A stretch of 40,087 bases of DNA from DASPTH01 sp035623515 (GTDB taxonomy: Bacteria; Actinomycetota; Acidimicrobiia; IMCC26256; DASPTH01): contig DASPTH010000140.1 of the NCBI GenBank assembly GCA_035623515.1, forward strand, positions 1 to 40,087. Direction: 5' to 3'. Of this stretch, positions 1 through 8,310 are shown piece after piece. Within the stretch, counting starts at the first letter, position 1, and every line of letters begins with the position of its first letter. The position numbers and the translations under genes were made by a program. Below the pieces are notes generated by a model that was not told the DNA's origin, did not search any database, and worked only from the letters and a program-made list of their open reading frames with translations.

Positions 1-2756
1 GCACGGTGACGTTCCTGTTCACCGACCTCGAAGCGTCCACGAGGCTCTGGGAGGATCATCCCGACGAGATGCGTCGCGCGCTGGCGCGTCACGACGACAT
101 CCTTCGCATGTCGGTGACGGGAAGCCACGGTCACGTCGTGAAGACGACGGGCGACGGCTTGCACGCGGTGTTCGCCACCGCACCCGACGCGCTGGCGGCC
201 GCGACCAGCGCGCAGGAGCAGCTGCTCGACGAGCAGTGGCCTGTCGCGGAGGGGCTCAAGGTCCGGATGGGCCTTCACACCGGGCACGCGGAGATCCGTG
301 AGGGCGACTACTACGGGCAGGCCGTGAACCGGGCTGCGCGCGTCGCCGCCGCGGCGCACGGAGGTCAGGTCCTCGTCTCGCACGCCACGGAAGAGCTCGT
401 GCGCGACGCCCTCACCGACGGGGTGGGGCTCCTCGACCTCGGCGAGCACCGTCTGCGTGACCTCGCACGCGCCGAGCGAGTGTTCCAGGTGACCGCGCTG
501 CGGTTGCCCTCGAGCTTCCCACCCTTGCGCTCGGCCGATGCCTTCCCGGGCAACCTGCCCGCGCAACTGAGCTCGTTCGTGGGTCGCGACGTCGAGCTCG
601 GCCGCGTGGCCGACGCGCTGCGCGCGAATCGCCTGGTGACCCTGACGGGTGTAGGTGGCGTGGGCAAGACGCGACTCGCCGTGCAGGTCGCGGCCGACGT
701 CGTGCCTCGTTACCGCGACGGTGCGTGGCTGTGCGAGCTCGCGGCCGCCAGCGACCCCGAGACCATGGTGCAGGTGGTGGCGGCGTCGCTCGGCGTCGCG
801 CCGCGCCCAGGCCAGACGCTCGAGGGCAGCGTGCTCGACTTCCTCTCCGCGAAACAGCTCCTGTTGGTGCTCGACAACTGCGAGCACCTGCTCCTCGCCG
901 CCGGCCGGCTCGCCGAAGCGATCCTGCGCGCCGCGCCGACCGTCGCGATCCTCGCAACCAGCCGCGAGGGACTCGGGATCGACGGCGAGCAGATGCGCGC
1001 GCTCCGGTCGTTGGAGCTCCCGGACGCGACGAGCGGCCTCGACGTCATCGAGTCGGCCGAGGCCGTTCGACTGTTCGTGGAGCGCGCCGAGGCCGTGGTC
1101 GACGCGACGTCGTTCGACGACGGCGACCTCCGCTCCGTCGCCGAGATCTGCACCCGGCTCGACGGGATGCCGCTCGCCATCGAGCTCGCCGCTGCCCGTA
1201 CCGTCGCGATGGCGCCGGCCGAGATCTCCGAGCACCTCGACGAGCGGTTCCGCCTCCTGTCGGGCGGGCGGCGGACCGCGGTGGAACGCCACCACACGCT
1301 CCGGGCGACCGTGGACTGGTCGTACTCGTTGCTCGGCGCGCAGGAGCGTTCGGTCTTCGACCGGCTGGGTGCGTTCTCGGGCACCTTCGACGCCGCCGCG
1401 GCAGAGGCCGTGGCGTCCGGCGACGGTGTCGAACGGTGGGACGTGCTCGATGCACTCACCGACCTCGTCGCCAAGTCGATGGTGGTCGCCGAGCGGACCT
1501 CGGGATCGACGCGGTACACGTTGCTCGAGACCTTGCGCCACTACGCACGGGAGCAACTCGACGAAACCGGCAGTGCCGACATCGTCCGCCGCCGACACTC
1601 ACAGTACTACGCCGAGATCGCGGAAGCGATCGGCGCGGGGGTGCGCACCGCCGACGAGCTCGAGTGGCGTGCCCGGTGCGACCGCGACCTCGACAACCTG
1701 CGAGCCGCGGTGACCTGGTCCCTCGACCGCGCCGACGCGGACGACCGTCAGTTCGCGTTCCGGATCGTCACCGCGCTCGCGCCCGACGTCTACGCCCATG
1801 CAGTGAGCGGCCTCGGTTCTTGGGCAGAACGGGCGTTGCCCTACGCGGAGGACGCGCCCGGCCGACAGCGCGCCGCGATCCTCACCGCCGCCGCCGACCA
1901 CGCCCGCGTGCGCGGCGAGTTCGACCGCGCCCGACGACTCGCCGAGGAGTCGCTGCGCGACGGTCTGGCCGTGGCTGGTCCCGCGGTCATGGCGACGATG
2001 AGCACCCTGACGACGCTCGACGCGCTCGGAGGCGATCCCACTCGCGCGCTGATGCGCGTGCTCGAGATGCGCCCGCTGGCCGTGGCGGCCGGCTTCGACG
2101 CCTCACAACTCGCCGGCTTCCGCACACTCGCCATCGTGTGGGCGTCGTATGTGGGCGACCGCGAGACGCTGCGGCAGGAGAGCGAGGAGTTGCTCCGGAT
2201 CGCGAGGAGGGACCGGATCCCGAGCGTGCTCGCCGACGGCCTGTACGCGTACGGGCACGCCATCCAGGACGACGACCCCGACGGCGCGCTGGCGGCCTAC
2301 GAGGAGAGCATCGAGTGGGCGCGCGCCGGCGCGAGCCGGGCCGCGTACCCGTCGACGGTCGCGATGGCCGCGGGGATGTTGCTCGACCGTGGGGAGCGCG
2401 CACGTGCCGTGCAGTACCTCCGCGAGGGCGTCACGCACAGCGACCAGGTCGGTGACCTCCCGTCGCTGTCCGGGCTCCTCAACCGCGTGTGCCGGGCCCT
2501 CTCGGAGTGCGGAGAGCCGGTCGGCGCCGCGACGGTGATCGGCGCGCTCACCGAGGGCGCCTACCGGCCGTTCGTGTTCGAGCCGGACCGCCCCGACGCG
2601 AACTGGGACGACACCGTGAGCGCGGTCCGAGCCACGCTCCCCGAGTCGGCACTCGCCGACGCCATGGCCGCCGGCACCCGGATGTCGATCGAGGAGCTCA
2701 TCGCGTTCGTGACGGCCGCACTCGACCGCGTGCTGGCTCAGCTCGCCTCAGCCTGA
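1..2756 (+). CDS. Adenylate/guanylate cyclase domain - NB-ARC ATPase regulator, 5'-truncated by the window edge
   Basis: Multidomain signalling protein. Residues are counted from the GTG at position 6, but the bases before it read in frame as Gly-Thr, as in the usual N-terminus ahead of TFLFTD, so the true start probably lies upstream of the window. A class III nucleotide cyclase domain (about 1-165) keeps the metal aspartates (FTD at 7, GDG at 50), the lysine in VKTTGDG (46) and the Asn/Arg pair of VNRAAR (108, 112), so it looks competent. An NB-ARC/AAA ATPase follows, with Walker A GVGGVGKTR at 215-223 and Walker B LLLVLDNCEH near 285-294. The C-terminal half is helical and TPR-like. Proteins of this architecture often end in a LuxR HTH; I see none here, so the output may not be direct DNA binding. 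Its 3' end overlaps the convergent MBL gene by 9 bp. Confidence 0.88.
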   Translation, partial: TVTFLFTDLEASTRLWEDHPDEMRRALARHDDILRMSVTGSHGHVVKTTGDGLHAVFATAPDALAAATSAQEQLLDEQWPVAEGLKVRMGLHTGHAEIREGDYYGQAVNRAARVAAAAHGGQVLVSHATEELVRDALTDGVGLLDLGEHRLRDLARAERVFQVTALRLPSSFPPLRSADAFPGNLPAQLSSFVGRDVELGRVADALRANRLVTLTGVGGVGKTRLAVQVAADVVPRYRDGAWLCELAAASDPETMVQVVAASLGVAPRPGQTLEGSVLDFLSAKQLLLVLDNCEHLLLAAGRLAEAILRAAPTVAILATSREGLGIDGEQMRALRSLELPDATSGLDVIESAEAVRLFVERAEAVVDATSFDDGDLRSVAEICTRLDGMPLAIELAAARTVAMAPAEISEHLDERFRLLSGGRRTAVERHHTLRATVDWSYSLLGAQERSVFDRLGAFSGTFDAAAAEAVASGDGVERWDVLDALTDLVAKSMVVAERTSGSTRYTLLETLRHYAREQLDETGSADIVRRRHSQYYAEIAEAIGAGVRTADELEWRARCDRDLDNLRAAVTWSLDRADADDRQFAFRIVTALAPDVYAHAVSGLGSWAERALPYAEDAPGRQRAAILTAAADHARVRGEFDRARRLAEESLRDGLAVAGPAVMATMSTLTTLDALGGDPTRALMRVLEMRPLAVAAGFDASQLAGFRTLAIVWASYVGDRETLRQESEELLRIARRDRIPSVLADGLYAYGHAIQDDDPDGALAAYEESIEWARAGASRAAYPSTVAMAAGMLLDRGERARAVQYLREGVTHSDQVGDLPSLSGLLNRVCRALSECGEPVGAATVIGALTEGAYRPFVFEPDRPDANWDDTVSAVRATLPESALADAMAAGTRMSIEELIAFVTAALDRVLAQLASA

Positions 2757-3491
2757 CCAGGGAACACCGGTCGCGAGACACACGACGTCGGGATCACCGG
2801 GCCGCGCGTCGTCGCGCGCGGTCTGCGCCGACCCGTCGCGTTGCAAGAAGCCCCACACGAGATCGTGGCCGTGCGCATCGTGGATCGGCACGAACGAACG
2901 GGCACCCAGGACGCGCGCACCGGCCAGAGCATCGTGGCTGCCCATCACGAGCTTCGGCCCCGTGAGCGGGACGTGCAGGCCGTTGACCGGGAGGAGGGCC
3001 ACGTCGACGGGGTCGTGGTGAGCTCGGTAGGCGCGGAGCGGTGCAACGTCGCGCGCCTCGCCCCCGAAGAAGACGCTGGCGGTCCCGCTCGTGAGCACGT
3101 AGTTGTTCACGTTGCCGCCGGGCGAGTGGTGCGCCTCGACGACCTCGAGCCGCAAGCGATCGGTGATCCGGTGGGTGGTCCCCCACTCGGCGAGGACGAC
3201 GCGCTCGAAGCCGATGCGCGCCGCCGACCGCACCATGCGTTCGGACGCGACGAACACCGGCGTGTCGCGTCGGCCGCGATACCAGGACAGGCCGCGCGTG
3301 TCCCAGTGGTTCGGGAAGAAGTGGCTGACCACGATCGCGGCGAGCGGAGGGAGCTCGTCGATGGTCATGCCGAGGGGCTCGCCGCGGTGCAGGTGCCAGC
3401 GTTCGGTGAAGTACGGATCGGTGAGCACGACGTCGCCGTCGAAGTCGAGCAACGCGCACGAATTCGCGATCCGGGTGATCGTCGGGCTCAC
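2748..3491 (-). CDS. Metallo-beta-lactamase-fold (UlaG-like) protein with degenerate metal motif
   Basis: A 247-residue MBL-fold protein resembling the UlaG/RomA type hydrolases: LTDPYFTERW near the N-terminus, then VVSHFFPNHWD where the family has HxHxDH, then EAHHSPGG, FFGGEA, LLPVNG and VPIHDAHG. In the signature the second His is Phe and the Asp is Asn (HFFPNH), so a normal di-metal centre is doubtful. Start: the GTG at 3491-3489 overlaps the TGA of the ferredoxin gene as GTGA, implying translational coupling; longer in-frame extensions only read the ferredoxin gene out of frame. It may act with the ferredoxin in a redox reaction, or be a hydrolase with altered metal use; the substrate is not evident. 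Confidence 0.85.
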   Translation of the reverse strand: MSPTITRIANSCALLDFDGDVVLTDPYFTERWHLHRGEPLGMTIDELPPLAAIVVSHFFPNHWDTRGLSWYRGRRDTPVFVASERMVRSAARIGFERVVLAEWGTTHRITDRLRLEVVEAHHSPGGNVNNYVLTSGTASVFFGGEARDVAPLRAYRAHHDPVDVALLPVNGLHVPLTGPKLVMGSHDALAGARVLGARSFVPIHDAHGHDLVWGFLQRDGSAQTARDDARPGDPDVVCLATGVPWSG

Positions 3492-3787
3492 GACGCGGAT
3501 CCTGCCGCCACGAGCCGGATGGCGTGCTCCGGGCACGCCGACACGCAGAGACCACAGGCATGGCACTCGCCGGGCGCGACCACGAACGCCTGCTTGCCAC
3601 CGTGCACGGCGACGCGAAGCCTGGTGAACCACGACAGCGCCGCCCGCTCCTCGGCTGCGAGCTTGCGGACCTCGAACACCGAGTAGGGGCACACGCGCAC
3701 GCAGTCGGACTTCGCCTCGCAGCGGTTGCGATCGATCGTGGGGAGCGTGCGGCCGGGGCCGTCGTCACACCGGTCGGTCGGTTCCAT
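3488..3787 (-). CDS. Dicluster ferredoxin (7Fe-like)
   Basis: A 99-residue small iron-sulfur electron carrier. The C-terminal motif CHACGLCVSACP is a canonical CxxCxxCxxxCP for one [4Fe-4S] cluster. The N-terminal motif CEAKSDCVRVCP has Lys where the second Cys would be (CxxKxxCxxxCP), as in ferredoxins with a three-Cys first site that may hold [3Fe-4S] or an unusual [4Fe-4S]. About 37 residues separate the two motifs. The ATG at 3787 is chosen because a TAGCCT -10 hexamer lies at 3801-3796 with 8 nt to the ATG and no Shine-Dalgarno, suggesting a leaderless transcript. It is the first gene of a two-gene operon with the MBL protein (GTGA overlap), divergent from the TetR gene. Confidence 0.87.
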   Translation of the reverse strand: MEPTDRCDDGPGRTLPTIDRNRCEAKSDCVRVCPYSVFEVRKLAAEERAALSWFTRLRVAVHGGKQAFVVAPGECHACGLCVSACPEHAIRLVAAGSAS

Positions 3788-3795
3788 CGGGCTCG

Positions 3796-3805
3796 AGGCT
3801 ATCAT
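3796..3805. promoter_or_regulatory. Divergent promoter with overlapping -10 boxes (ferredoxin / TetR)
   Basis: Minus-strand TAGCCT (3801-3796) and plus-strand TATCAT (3800-3805) share the TA step at 3800-3801. Each sits 8 nt from its start codon (ATG at 3787 on minus, ATG at 3814 on plus), which predicts leaderless mRNAs in both directions from one 26-bp gap. No good -35 is visible on either side. Confidence 0.5.
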
Positions 3806-3817
3806 CCATCTGGATGA
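3802..3817. promoter_or_regulatory. Palindromic operator candidate for the TetR regulator
   Basis: Perfect inverted repeat TCATCCA-TC-TGGATGA (7-bp arms, 2-bp centre). It overlaps the plus-strand -10 box and runs across the tetR start codon at 3814, so a bound dimer would block both promoters. Its place between tetR and the divergent ferredoxin-MBL operon is typical of autoregulation plus control of the neighbour. The assignment is by position, not by a known motif. Confidence 0.5.
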
Positions 3818-4425
3818 ATGACAAGGGGTCGCGCCGGGAACGCCTGCTCGCCGCCGCGCTCGACGAGTTCGCGGCGCGGGGGCCGGCCGGCGCGCGTGTC
3901 GAGTCGATCGCACGCGCGGCCGGTGTCAACAAGCAGCTCATCACGTACTACTTCGGCGGCAAGGACGGCCTCTACCGCGAGATGCTGCGACGGTGTTTCG
4001 CCGAGCCGGACGAGTCGAACGAAGATCTCCCGAGCGGCGGCGACCTCGGCGACATGCTCGTCGGCTTCTTCCGCAAGGTGAGCACCGACCCGCGTTGGCT
4101 GCGGCTCCTGCAATGGGAGGCGCTCGGCGACGACGCCGTCGACGACGAGAGCCGGCGTTCGCATTACCAGGGTCTCGTCGTGTTCGCCGAGCAGGGGCAG
4201 CGCGACGGGTGGTTCCCTCCGGATCTCGACGCCGATCTTCTCTTCCTCAGCCTCCTGGGCGCGGCCGAGTACGCGAGCGCCTACCCGCAGATCACCGAGC
4301 TCGTCACCGGCGCACGCACCTCCGATCCCGCGTTCGTCCGGCGCTACGAGGGACACCTGCGCAAGCTCGCGGCGCGCCTCGTTACCACCGCGCCGGGCGC
4401 GACGACGCGTCCGGGTTCACGGTGA
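3814..4425 (+). CDS. TetR/AcrR family transcriptional regulator
   Basis: 203 residues, the usual TetR length. The N-terminal HTH is clear: RERLLAAALDEFAARG, then VESIARAAGVNKQLITYYFGGKDGLY (about 8-55), with the typical YYFGGKDGLYREM end of the recognition segment. The C-terminal ligand domain is not diagnostic. The ATG at 3814 has no Shine-Dalgarno and lies 8 nt after a TATCAT hexamer, so translation is probably leaderless; an ATG at 3818 is in another frame. The start codon itself lies inside a 16-bp palindrome. Divergent from the ferredoxin-MBL operon, its likely target besides itself. It ends 21 nt before the 3' end of the convergent phosphatase gene. Confidence 0.9.
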   Translation: MNDKGSRRERLLAAALDEFAARGPAGARVESIARAAGVNKQLITYYFGGKDGLYREMLRRCFAEPDESNEDLPSGGDLGDMLVGFFRKVSTDPRWLRLLQWEALGDDAVDDESRRSHYQGLVVFAEQGQRDGWFPPDLDADLLFLSLLGAAEYASAYPQITELVTGARTSDPAFVRRYEGHLRKLAARLVTTAPGATTRPGSR

Positions 4426-4446
4426 GCGCATCGGGGGAGACTCCGT

Positions 4447-6411
4447 TCACTCGTTCGCGCGGGAGTCGGGCATCGACGTGGGGGCGGGCTCGCGCGTGGT
4501 GTTCCGGACCGCGAGGAGGCAGACGTCGTCGGCGCGCTTCAAACCGGTGAGGCAGGCGGCGATCGCGGTCTCGCACAGATGATCGGCGCTGTCGAGAGGC
4601 GCGCGCTGCGTGCTCGCTCGCAACCGGTCGAAACCCTTCTCGATCGACTCGGACCGTCGCTCGACCAGGCCGTCGGTGAAGAACAACAGCAGCTCCTGCG
4701 GCCCGAGCGTGGTGGTCACCGGCACGAACGCGCCCACGTCGTGCGGCGCACCGAGCGGCGGCCCGGGTGCGACGTCGAGGAAGTAGCTCTCGTGCGCGTC
4801 GACGAGCAGCGGCGGGGGATGCCCGGCCGAGACCAGCTCGAGGCACGCGGAGGAGGGTTCGAGGCGCGCCGCGAGGAGCGTGGCGATCTGGATGTCCTCG
4901 CGGAACTGCATCAGGAACCCGTCGAGATGCTCGATCATGAGCGAGAGGTCGTCGTCGACGCACGCGAACGCGCGCATCGCGTAGCGCAGCTTCGCCATCA
5001 GGCGCGCCGAGCTGACACCGTGTCCGCTCACGTCACCGACGCCGATCATGATCCGGCCGTCGGGCAGCATGAACGCGTCGTACCAGTCGCCGCCGATCTC
5101 CCAGTCGTTCTCGGCGGCGACGTACCGCGCCGCGATGTCGTAGCCGCTCACGTCGGGGAACTCCGGCCGGATCAGGGTCTCGTGGAGGACCTGCACGGCG
5201 CGCTGCTCGCGGAGCAGGCGGTCGCGCGCGCTGAGCAGGGCCTGTTCGGCCTTGCGCTGCTCCGTGATGTCCTGGAAGGTGCCGCGCACCACAACGAGAC
5301 GGTCGGCGTCATCGTGGAGGATCTCGCCGCGGTGCACCATCTGGCGCACCTCGCCGTCGACGACGAGACGACACTCCATCACGAAGCGGCGGCGGCGCCG
5401 ACTCACGAGCGCCTCGTTGGCGCCTCGTTCGAGTGCGTCGACGTCGGCGGGGTGCGCGGCGCGGCGCAGCGCCTGCGCGAAGTCGATGCCACTCATCGTT
5501 CGCGGCGCGGCGAGCATGCGCGCCATCTCGGTGGACACGGTCACGAGGTTCGTGGCCGCCTCCCAGCGCCAGCTCCCCAAGCCGGCGATCCGCTCCGCTT
5601 CCTGGAGGTCGCTCGCCAGGTTCGCCGCGACCCGCAGCTCCGCCGTCTCGACGATCAGGGCTTCGAGCGCCTTGCGCTCGTCGATGTCGATCCCCACGCC
5701 GACCATGCCGATGAGGACTCCGTCGTCGTCGAGCACCGGCTGGCCGCGCCCCTCGAGCCAGTGCACCGAGCCGTCGGGCCACACGACCCGGTGCTCGAAC
5801 ATCAGGTCGGATGCCGACGATCGGACCGTCTCGATCTCGGCGACGACGTTGTCGCGGTCTGCTTCGTGCACTCGTCCCAGGAAGTCCGTGAGCCGACCGC
5901 CGAACGCCCCCGGCTCGAGCCCGTAGCGCGCTTCCATCGCTTCGTCCCACTTCACGTTCCCCGACGCGACGTCCCACGTCCACGAGCCCATGCGCGCGGA
6001 CGAGAACGCGAGCCGGAGCCGCTCCTGTTCCTGACGCAGGGCCTCCTCGGAGCGTCGGCGCTCCGACACGTCGTGCGAGACGCTCACGATGGCGACGAGC
6101 TGCCCGGCATCGTCCGTGACCGGCGCGGAGCTGGCGTGCACCAGCGCCGTCGCGTCGTTCTTCCGACGGGCCATGTAGTCGCCGGACCACGTACCGCCGG
6201 CCCTCACCGCCTCGGTGATCGCGGAGTTCTGCTCGGCGTCCGACGCCAGGAGCTCGCGGGCGCGCCGGCCACGGGCTTCGTCAGCCGTCCACCCGTACAG
6301 CTCCTCGGCGCCGCGGTTCCAGGTCAGGATCACGCCGTCAGGCGCGATGAGCACGACGGCGTGTGCCATCGCGTCGAGCACGCGTGCCTGGGGGAAGTCG
6401 ACCGGCGTCAT
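4447..6411 (-). CDS. Triple-PAS SpoIIE/RsbU-type PP2C phosphatase
   Basis: A 654-residue cytosolic sensor phosphatase. Three PAS units: about 8-125 (ILTWNRGAEELYGW), 130-255 (GSWTWDVASGNVKWDEAM, then HRVVWPDGSVHWLEGRG) and 265-395 (GSWRWEAATN). A coiled linker leads to a SpoIIE PP2C domain (about 415-640) with GGDWYDAF, GVGDVSGHG, SAGHPPPLL, FTDGLVERR and DDVCLLAVR; the metal-binding Asp residues are present. Such proteins dephosphorylate anti-sigma-factor antagonists in partner-switching pathways in response to signals read by PAS; no partner is in the window. The start at 6411 (MTPVDFPQ) is chosen because residues before it are low-complexity Arg-rich readthrough. A 16-bp palindrome at 6445-6460 lies 33 nt upstream. 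Confidence 0.9.
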   Translation of the reverse strand: MTPVDFPQARVLDAMAHAVVLIAPDGVILTWNRGAEELYGWTADEARGRRARELLASDAEQNSAITEAVRAGGTWSGDYMARRKNDATALVHASSAPVTDDAGQLVAIVSVSHDVSERRRSEEALRQEQERLRLAFSSARMGSWTWDVASGNVKWDEAMEARYGLEPGAFGGRLTDFLGRVHEADRDNVVAEIETVRSSASDLMFEHRVVWPDGSVHWLEGRGQPVLDDDGVLIGMVGVGIDIDERKALEALIVETAELRVAANLASDLQEAERIAGLGSWRWEAATNLVTVSTEMARMLAAPRTMSGIDFAQALRRAAHPADVDALERGANEALVSRRRRRFVMECRLVVDGEVRQMVHRGEILHDDADRLVVVRGTFQDITEQRKAEQALLSARDRLLREQRAVQVLHETLIRPEFPDVSGYDIAARYVAAENDWEIGGDWYDAFMLPDGRIMIGVGDVSGHGVSSARLMAKLRYAMRAFACVDDDLSLMIEHLDGFLMQFREDIQIATLLAARLEPSSACLELVSAGHPPPLLVDAHESYFLDVAPGPPLGAPHDVGAFVPVTTTLGPQELLLFFTDGLVERRSESIEKGFDRLRASTQRAPLDSADHLCETAIAACLTGLKRADDVCLLAVRNTTREPAPTSMPDSRANE

Positions 6412-6444
6412 CGGGGGGCGGTGCGGAAGTGTGCGGACGAACAC

Positions 6445-6460
6445 ACCTGTCCGGACAGGT
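6445..6460. promoter_or_regulatory. 16-bp perfect palindrome upstream of the PAS-PP2C gene
   Basis: ACCTGTCCGGACAGGT is a perfect 16-bp palindrome centred about 41 nt before the phosphatase start codon, in the only sizeable non-coding gap (6412-6521) between two minus-strand genes. The position suits an operator overlapping the promoter. The same gap holds a 6-bp hairpin GTCGGG/CCCGAC (6501-6506 and 6512-6517) just past the stop of the upstream zinc-ribbon gene, which could be a weak terminator without a T tract. Confidence 0.4.
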
Positions 6461-6521
6461 TCGGGTGGCAGTCGCAGGATACCCGACCCCTCTTCGAGCA
6501 GTCGGGGGAGGCCCGACCCCT

Positions 6522-6953
6522 TCACCCTCGACGCTGGTAGGCGCGCCGGTACCGGATGTTCAGGCGACGCAACTGGGCGTTGTGGTCGTCGACGAGCTTG
6601 CGTCGTCGCACCGGGTCCGTCTCGCCGGCCAGCGCGGTGTCGAGCGCGGCTTCGAGCTCGGCGATCCGCTCTCCCGCACCTCGGCGGCGGCGCCGCGGCT
6701 CGGCCCGCTCGCGCCCGTTCCCGAGGTCGAGACCACCGAGCGTGTCGTCGTCCTTCGACGCGGCGCGCGCGGGAGTCGCGGGCAGGTCGAGGTGCCGGCG
6801 CAGGAGGTACTGGTCCGCCGCCTTGTTCACTCCGAGCGCGACCACGTCGACCGGCTCGAAGCACGCGTCGACGCACGGCGGCGCGGTGCAGTAGTCGAAG
6901 CCGGACGCGACCCGCTCAGAATCCAATTCCCGTCGGCAATTCCTGCACTGCAC
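6522..6953 (-). CDS. Small zinc-ribbon protein with C-terminal coiled coil (unknown function)
   Basis: 143 residues. It opens with a Cys-rich patch (CRNC at 3-6, YCTAPPC at 21-27 and Cys31) that could bind zinc, followed by VDVVALGVNKAADQYLLRR, a basic linker RRRRRG and a C-terminal helix rich in Glu, Leu and Arg (about 95-143) likely to coil. The start is GTG at 6953: GAGGAGAGG stands 9 nt upstream, the best Shine-Dalgarno in this part, and the CxxC motif begins directly after it. Upstream extension adds only low-complexity residues. Divergent from the amidohydrolase operon. I do not recognise a named family; a small nucleic-acid-binding or adaptor role is a guess. Confidence 0.7.
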   Translation of the reverse strand: MQCRNCRRELDSERVASGFDYCTAPPCVDACFEPVDVVALGVNKAADQYLLRRHLDLPATPARAASKDDDTLGGLDLGNGRERAEPRRRRRGAGERIAELEAALDTALAGETDPVRRRKLVDDHNAQLRRLNIRYRRAYQRRG

Positions 6954-7098
6954 CCGTTGGCGCCTCTCCTCAGCCGCGATACGAAGGGACCGTTCAACCG
7001 CGCGCGCGGCGTCGGCATTCCGCGCCCTCGCAGAGCCGCGCCGAGTGTGCGTACTCTTCCGGAGCGCAGGAGCCGTGTGGGACGTGAGAGGAGCGGCG

Positions 7099-8310
7099 AT
7101 GACGGCAGCACCTCCCAAGACGCTCGTCGTGGACGGTGACGGGCACGTGATGGAACCCGGCGAGATCTGGGTCGATCGCATGGATCACGACAAGTGGGGC
7201 GACTGGATCCCGCGGAAGGTGATCGAGGACGACATCTACGAGGTGCACTACGCGGGCGGCGTCGTGCGGGGCGGGGGCCGCGCGCTCCACGACCAGATGG
7301 CTGCCGCAGTGGGGATGTCACCCCAGGAGTTCTTCGCCATGATGGAGCAGCTCCGTGCCCGCGGCGGTTACGACCCCGACGCGCGGATCGAGCAGCTCGA
7401 CGGCGACGGCGTCGACGCCGCCGTGCTCTACCCGTCGACCGCGATGTTCTTCGGGCCCGTCGACCCGATTCCGGCGTTCCACAACGTCGAGTTCGTGTCC
7501 GACTGCATCCGCGCCTACAACGACTGGATCGCGGAGTTCTGTGCCGCCTACCCGAAGCGGTTGTTCGCGGTGGCCGGCGTGCCGCTCCAGGCGCCGGAGC
7601 TGGCCGTTGCCGAGGCCGAGCGCGCGGTGAACAAGCTCGGTCTCCGCGGCATCTTCATCCGGCCGTCGGCATACGTCGACGAGCTACCCCTGAACCACTC
7701 TGTGTACGACCCGTTCTGGGCGGCGTGCCAGGACCTCGACGTCGCCGTCGGGCTGCACCCGGGTGTGCACGTCGACACACCCGGTGCGTGCCGCAAGTTC
7801 GAGCTCGTCGAGCTGAGCGAGAACATGAGCGTCACGAACATGGCGATGAGCGAGATCCACGGTGGCTCGGGCCTCGGGCAGGCCATCGGCAACATGGTCG
7901 ACATGACGGTCTCGCTCGGCCGGATCATCATGGGCGGCGTCTGCGAGCGCTTCCCACGGCTGCGCGTGCTCGTGCTCGAGTCGGGCGGGGGCTGGGTGCC
8001 GTCACTGCTCGAGCGGATGGACGAGCAGGTCGAGGCGTTCCCGCTCGAGCGGCGCTGGTTGTCGATGCTGCCGAGCGAGTACTTCCGGCGCCAGTGCTAC
8101 GTGAGCTTCGAGCCGGAGGAGTGGAACCTCGCGCAGTGCGCCGAGTTCCTCGGCGACGACCGCATCATCTGGGCATCCGACTACCCGCACCCCGAGTACC
8201 ACTCGGGCATCCTCGGCGAGCTGCACGAGCGCATCGAGTCGCTCCCCGAAGACAGCCAGGCGCGGATCATGGGGCAGAACGCGGTCGACGCGTACCGCCT
8301 GCCGCTGTGA
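7099..8310 (+). CDS. Amidohydrolase family 2 (PF04909-like) metal-dependent hydrolase
   Basis: 403 residues, TIM-barrel hydrolase related to ACMSD/LigW-type enzymes. N-terminal VVDGDGHVMEP (Asp14, His16, Glu19) is the DxHxxE form of the usual HxH metal motif; His220 in GLHPGVHV and Asp361 in IIWASDYPHPE are further expected metal or catalytic residues. MGGVCERFPRLRVLVLESGGGW is a typical family segment. The start at 7099 is supported by GAGAGGAG about 6 nt upstream; an ATG-like start at 7045 lacks an RBS. A possible -10 TACTCT lies at 7052-7057. First gene of an operon: its TGA overlaps the ATG of the M24 gene (TGATG). Reaction likely C-N or C-C cleavage of a ring or amide compound; the substrate is unknown. 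Confidence 0.9.
   Translation: MTAAPPKTLVVDGDGHVMEPGEIWVDRMDHDKWGDWIPRKVIEDDIYEVHYAGGVVRGGGRALHDQMAAAVGMSPQEFFAMMEQLRARGGYDPDARIEQLDGDGVDAAVLYPSTAMFFGPVDPIPAFHNVEFVSDCIRAYNDWIAEFCAAYPKRLFAVAGVPLQAPELAVAEAERAVNKLGLRGIFIRPSAYVDELPLNHSVYDPFWAACQDLDVAVGLHPGVHVDTPGACRKFELVELSENMSVTNMAMSEIHGGSGLGQAIGNMVDMTVSLGRIIMGGVCERFPRLRVLVLESGGGWVPSLLERMDEQVEAFPLERRWLSMLPSEYFRRQCYVSFEPEEWNLAQCAEFLGDDRIIWASDYPHPEYHSGILGELHERIESLPEDSQARIMGQNAVDAYRLPL

Noticed and set aside
4579..6540. Long plus-strand frame antisense to the PAS phosphatase
   Set aside because: The minus-strand frame has clear PAS and PP2C motifs; the antisense frame is low-complexity His/Arg/Val-rich and arises from GC-rich codon bias.
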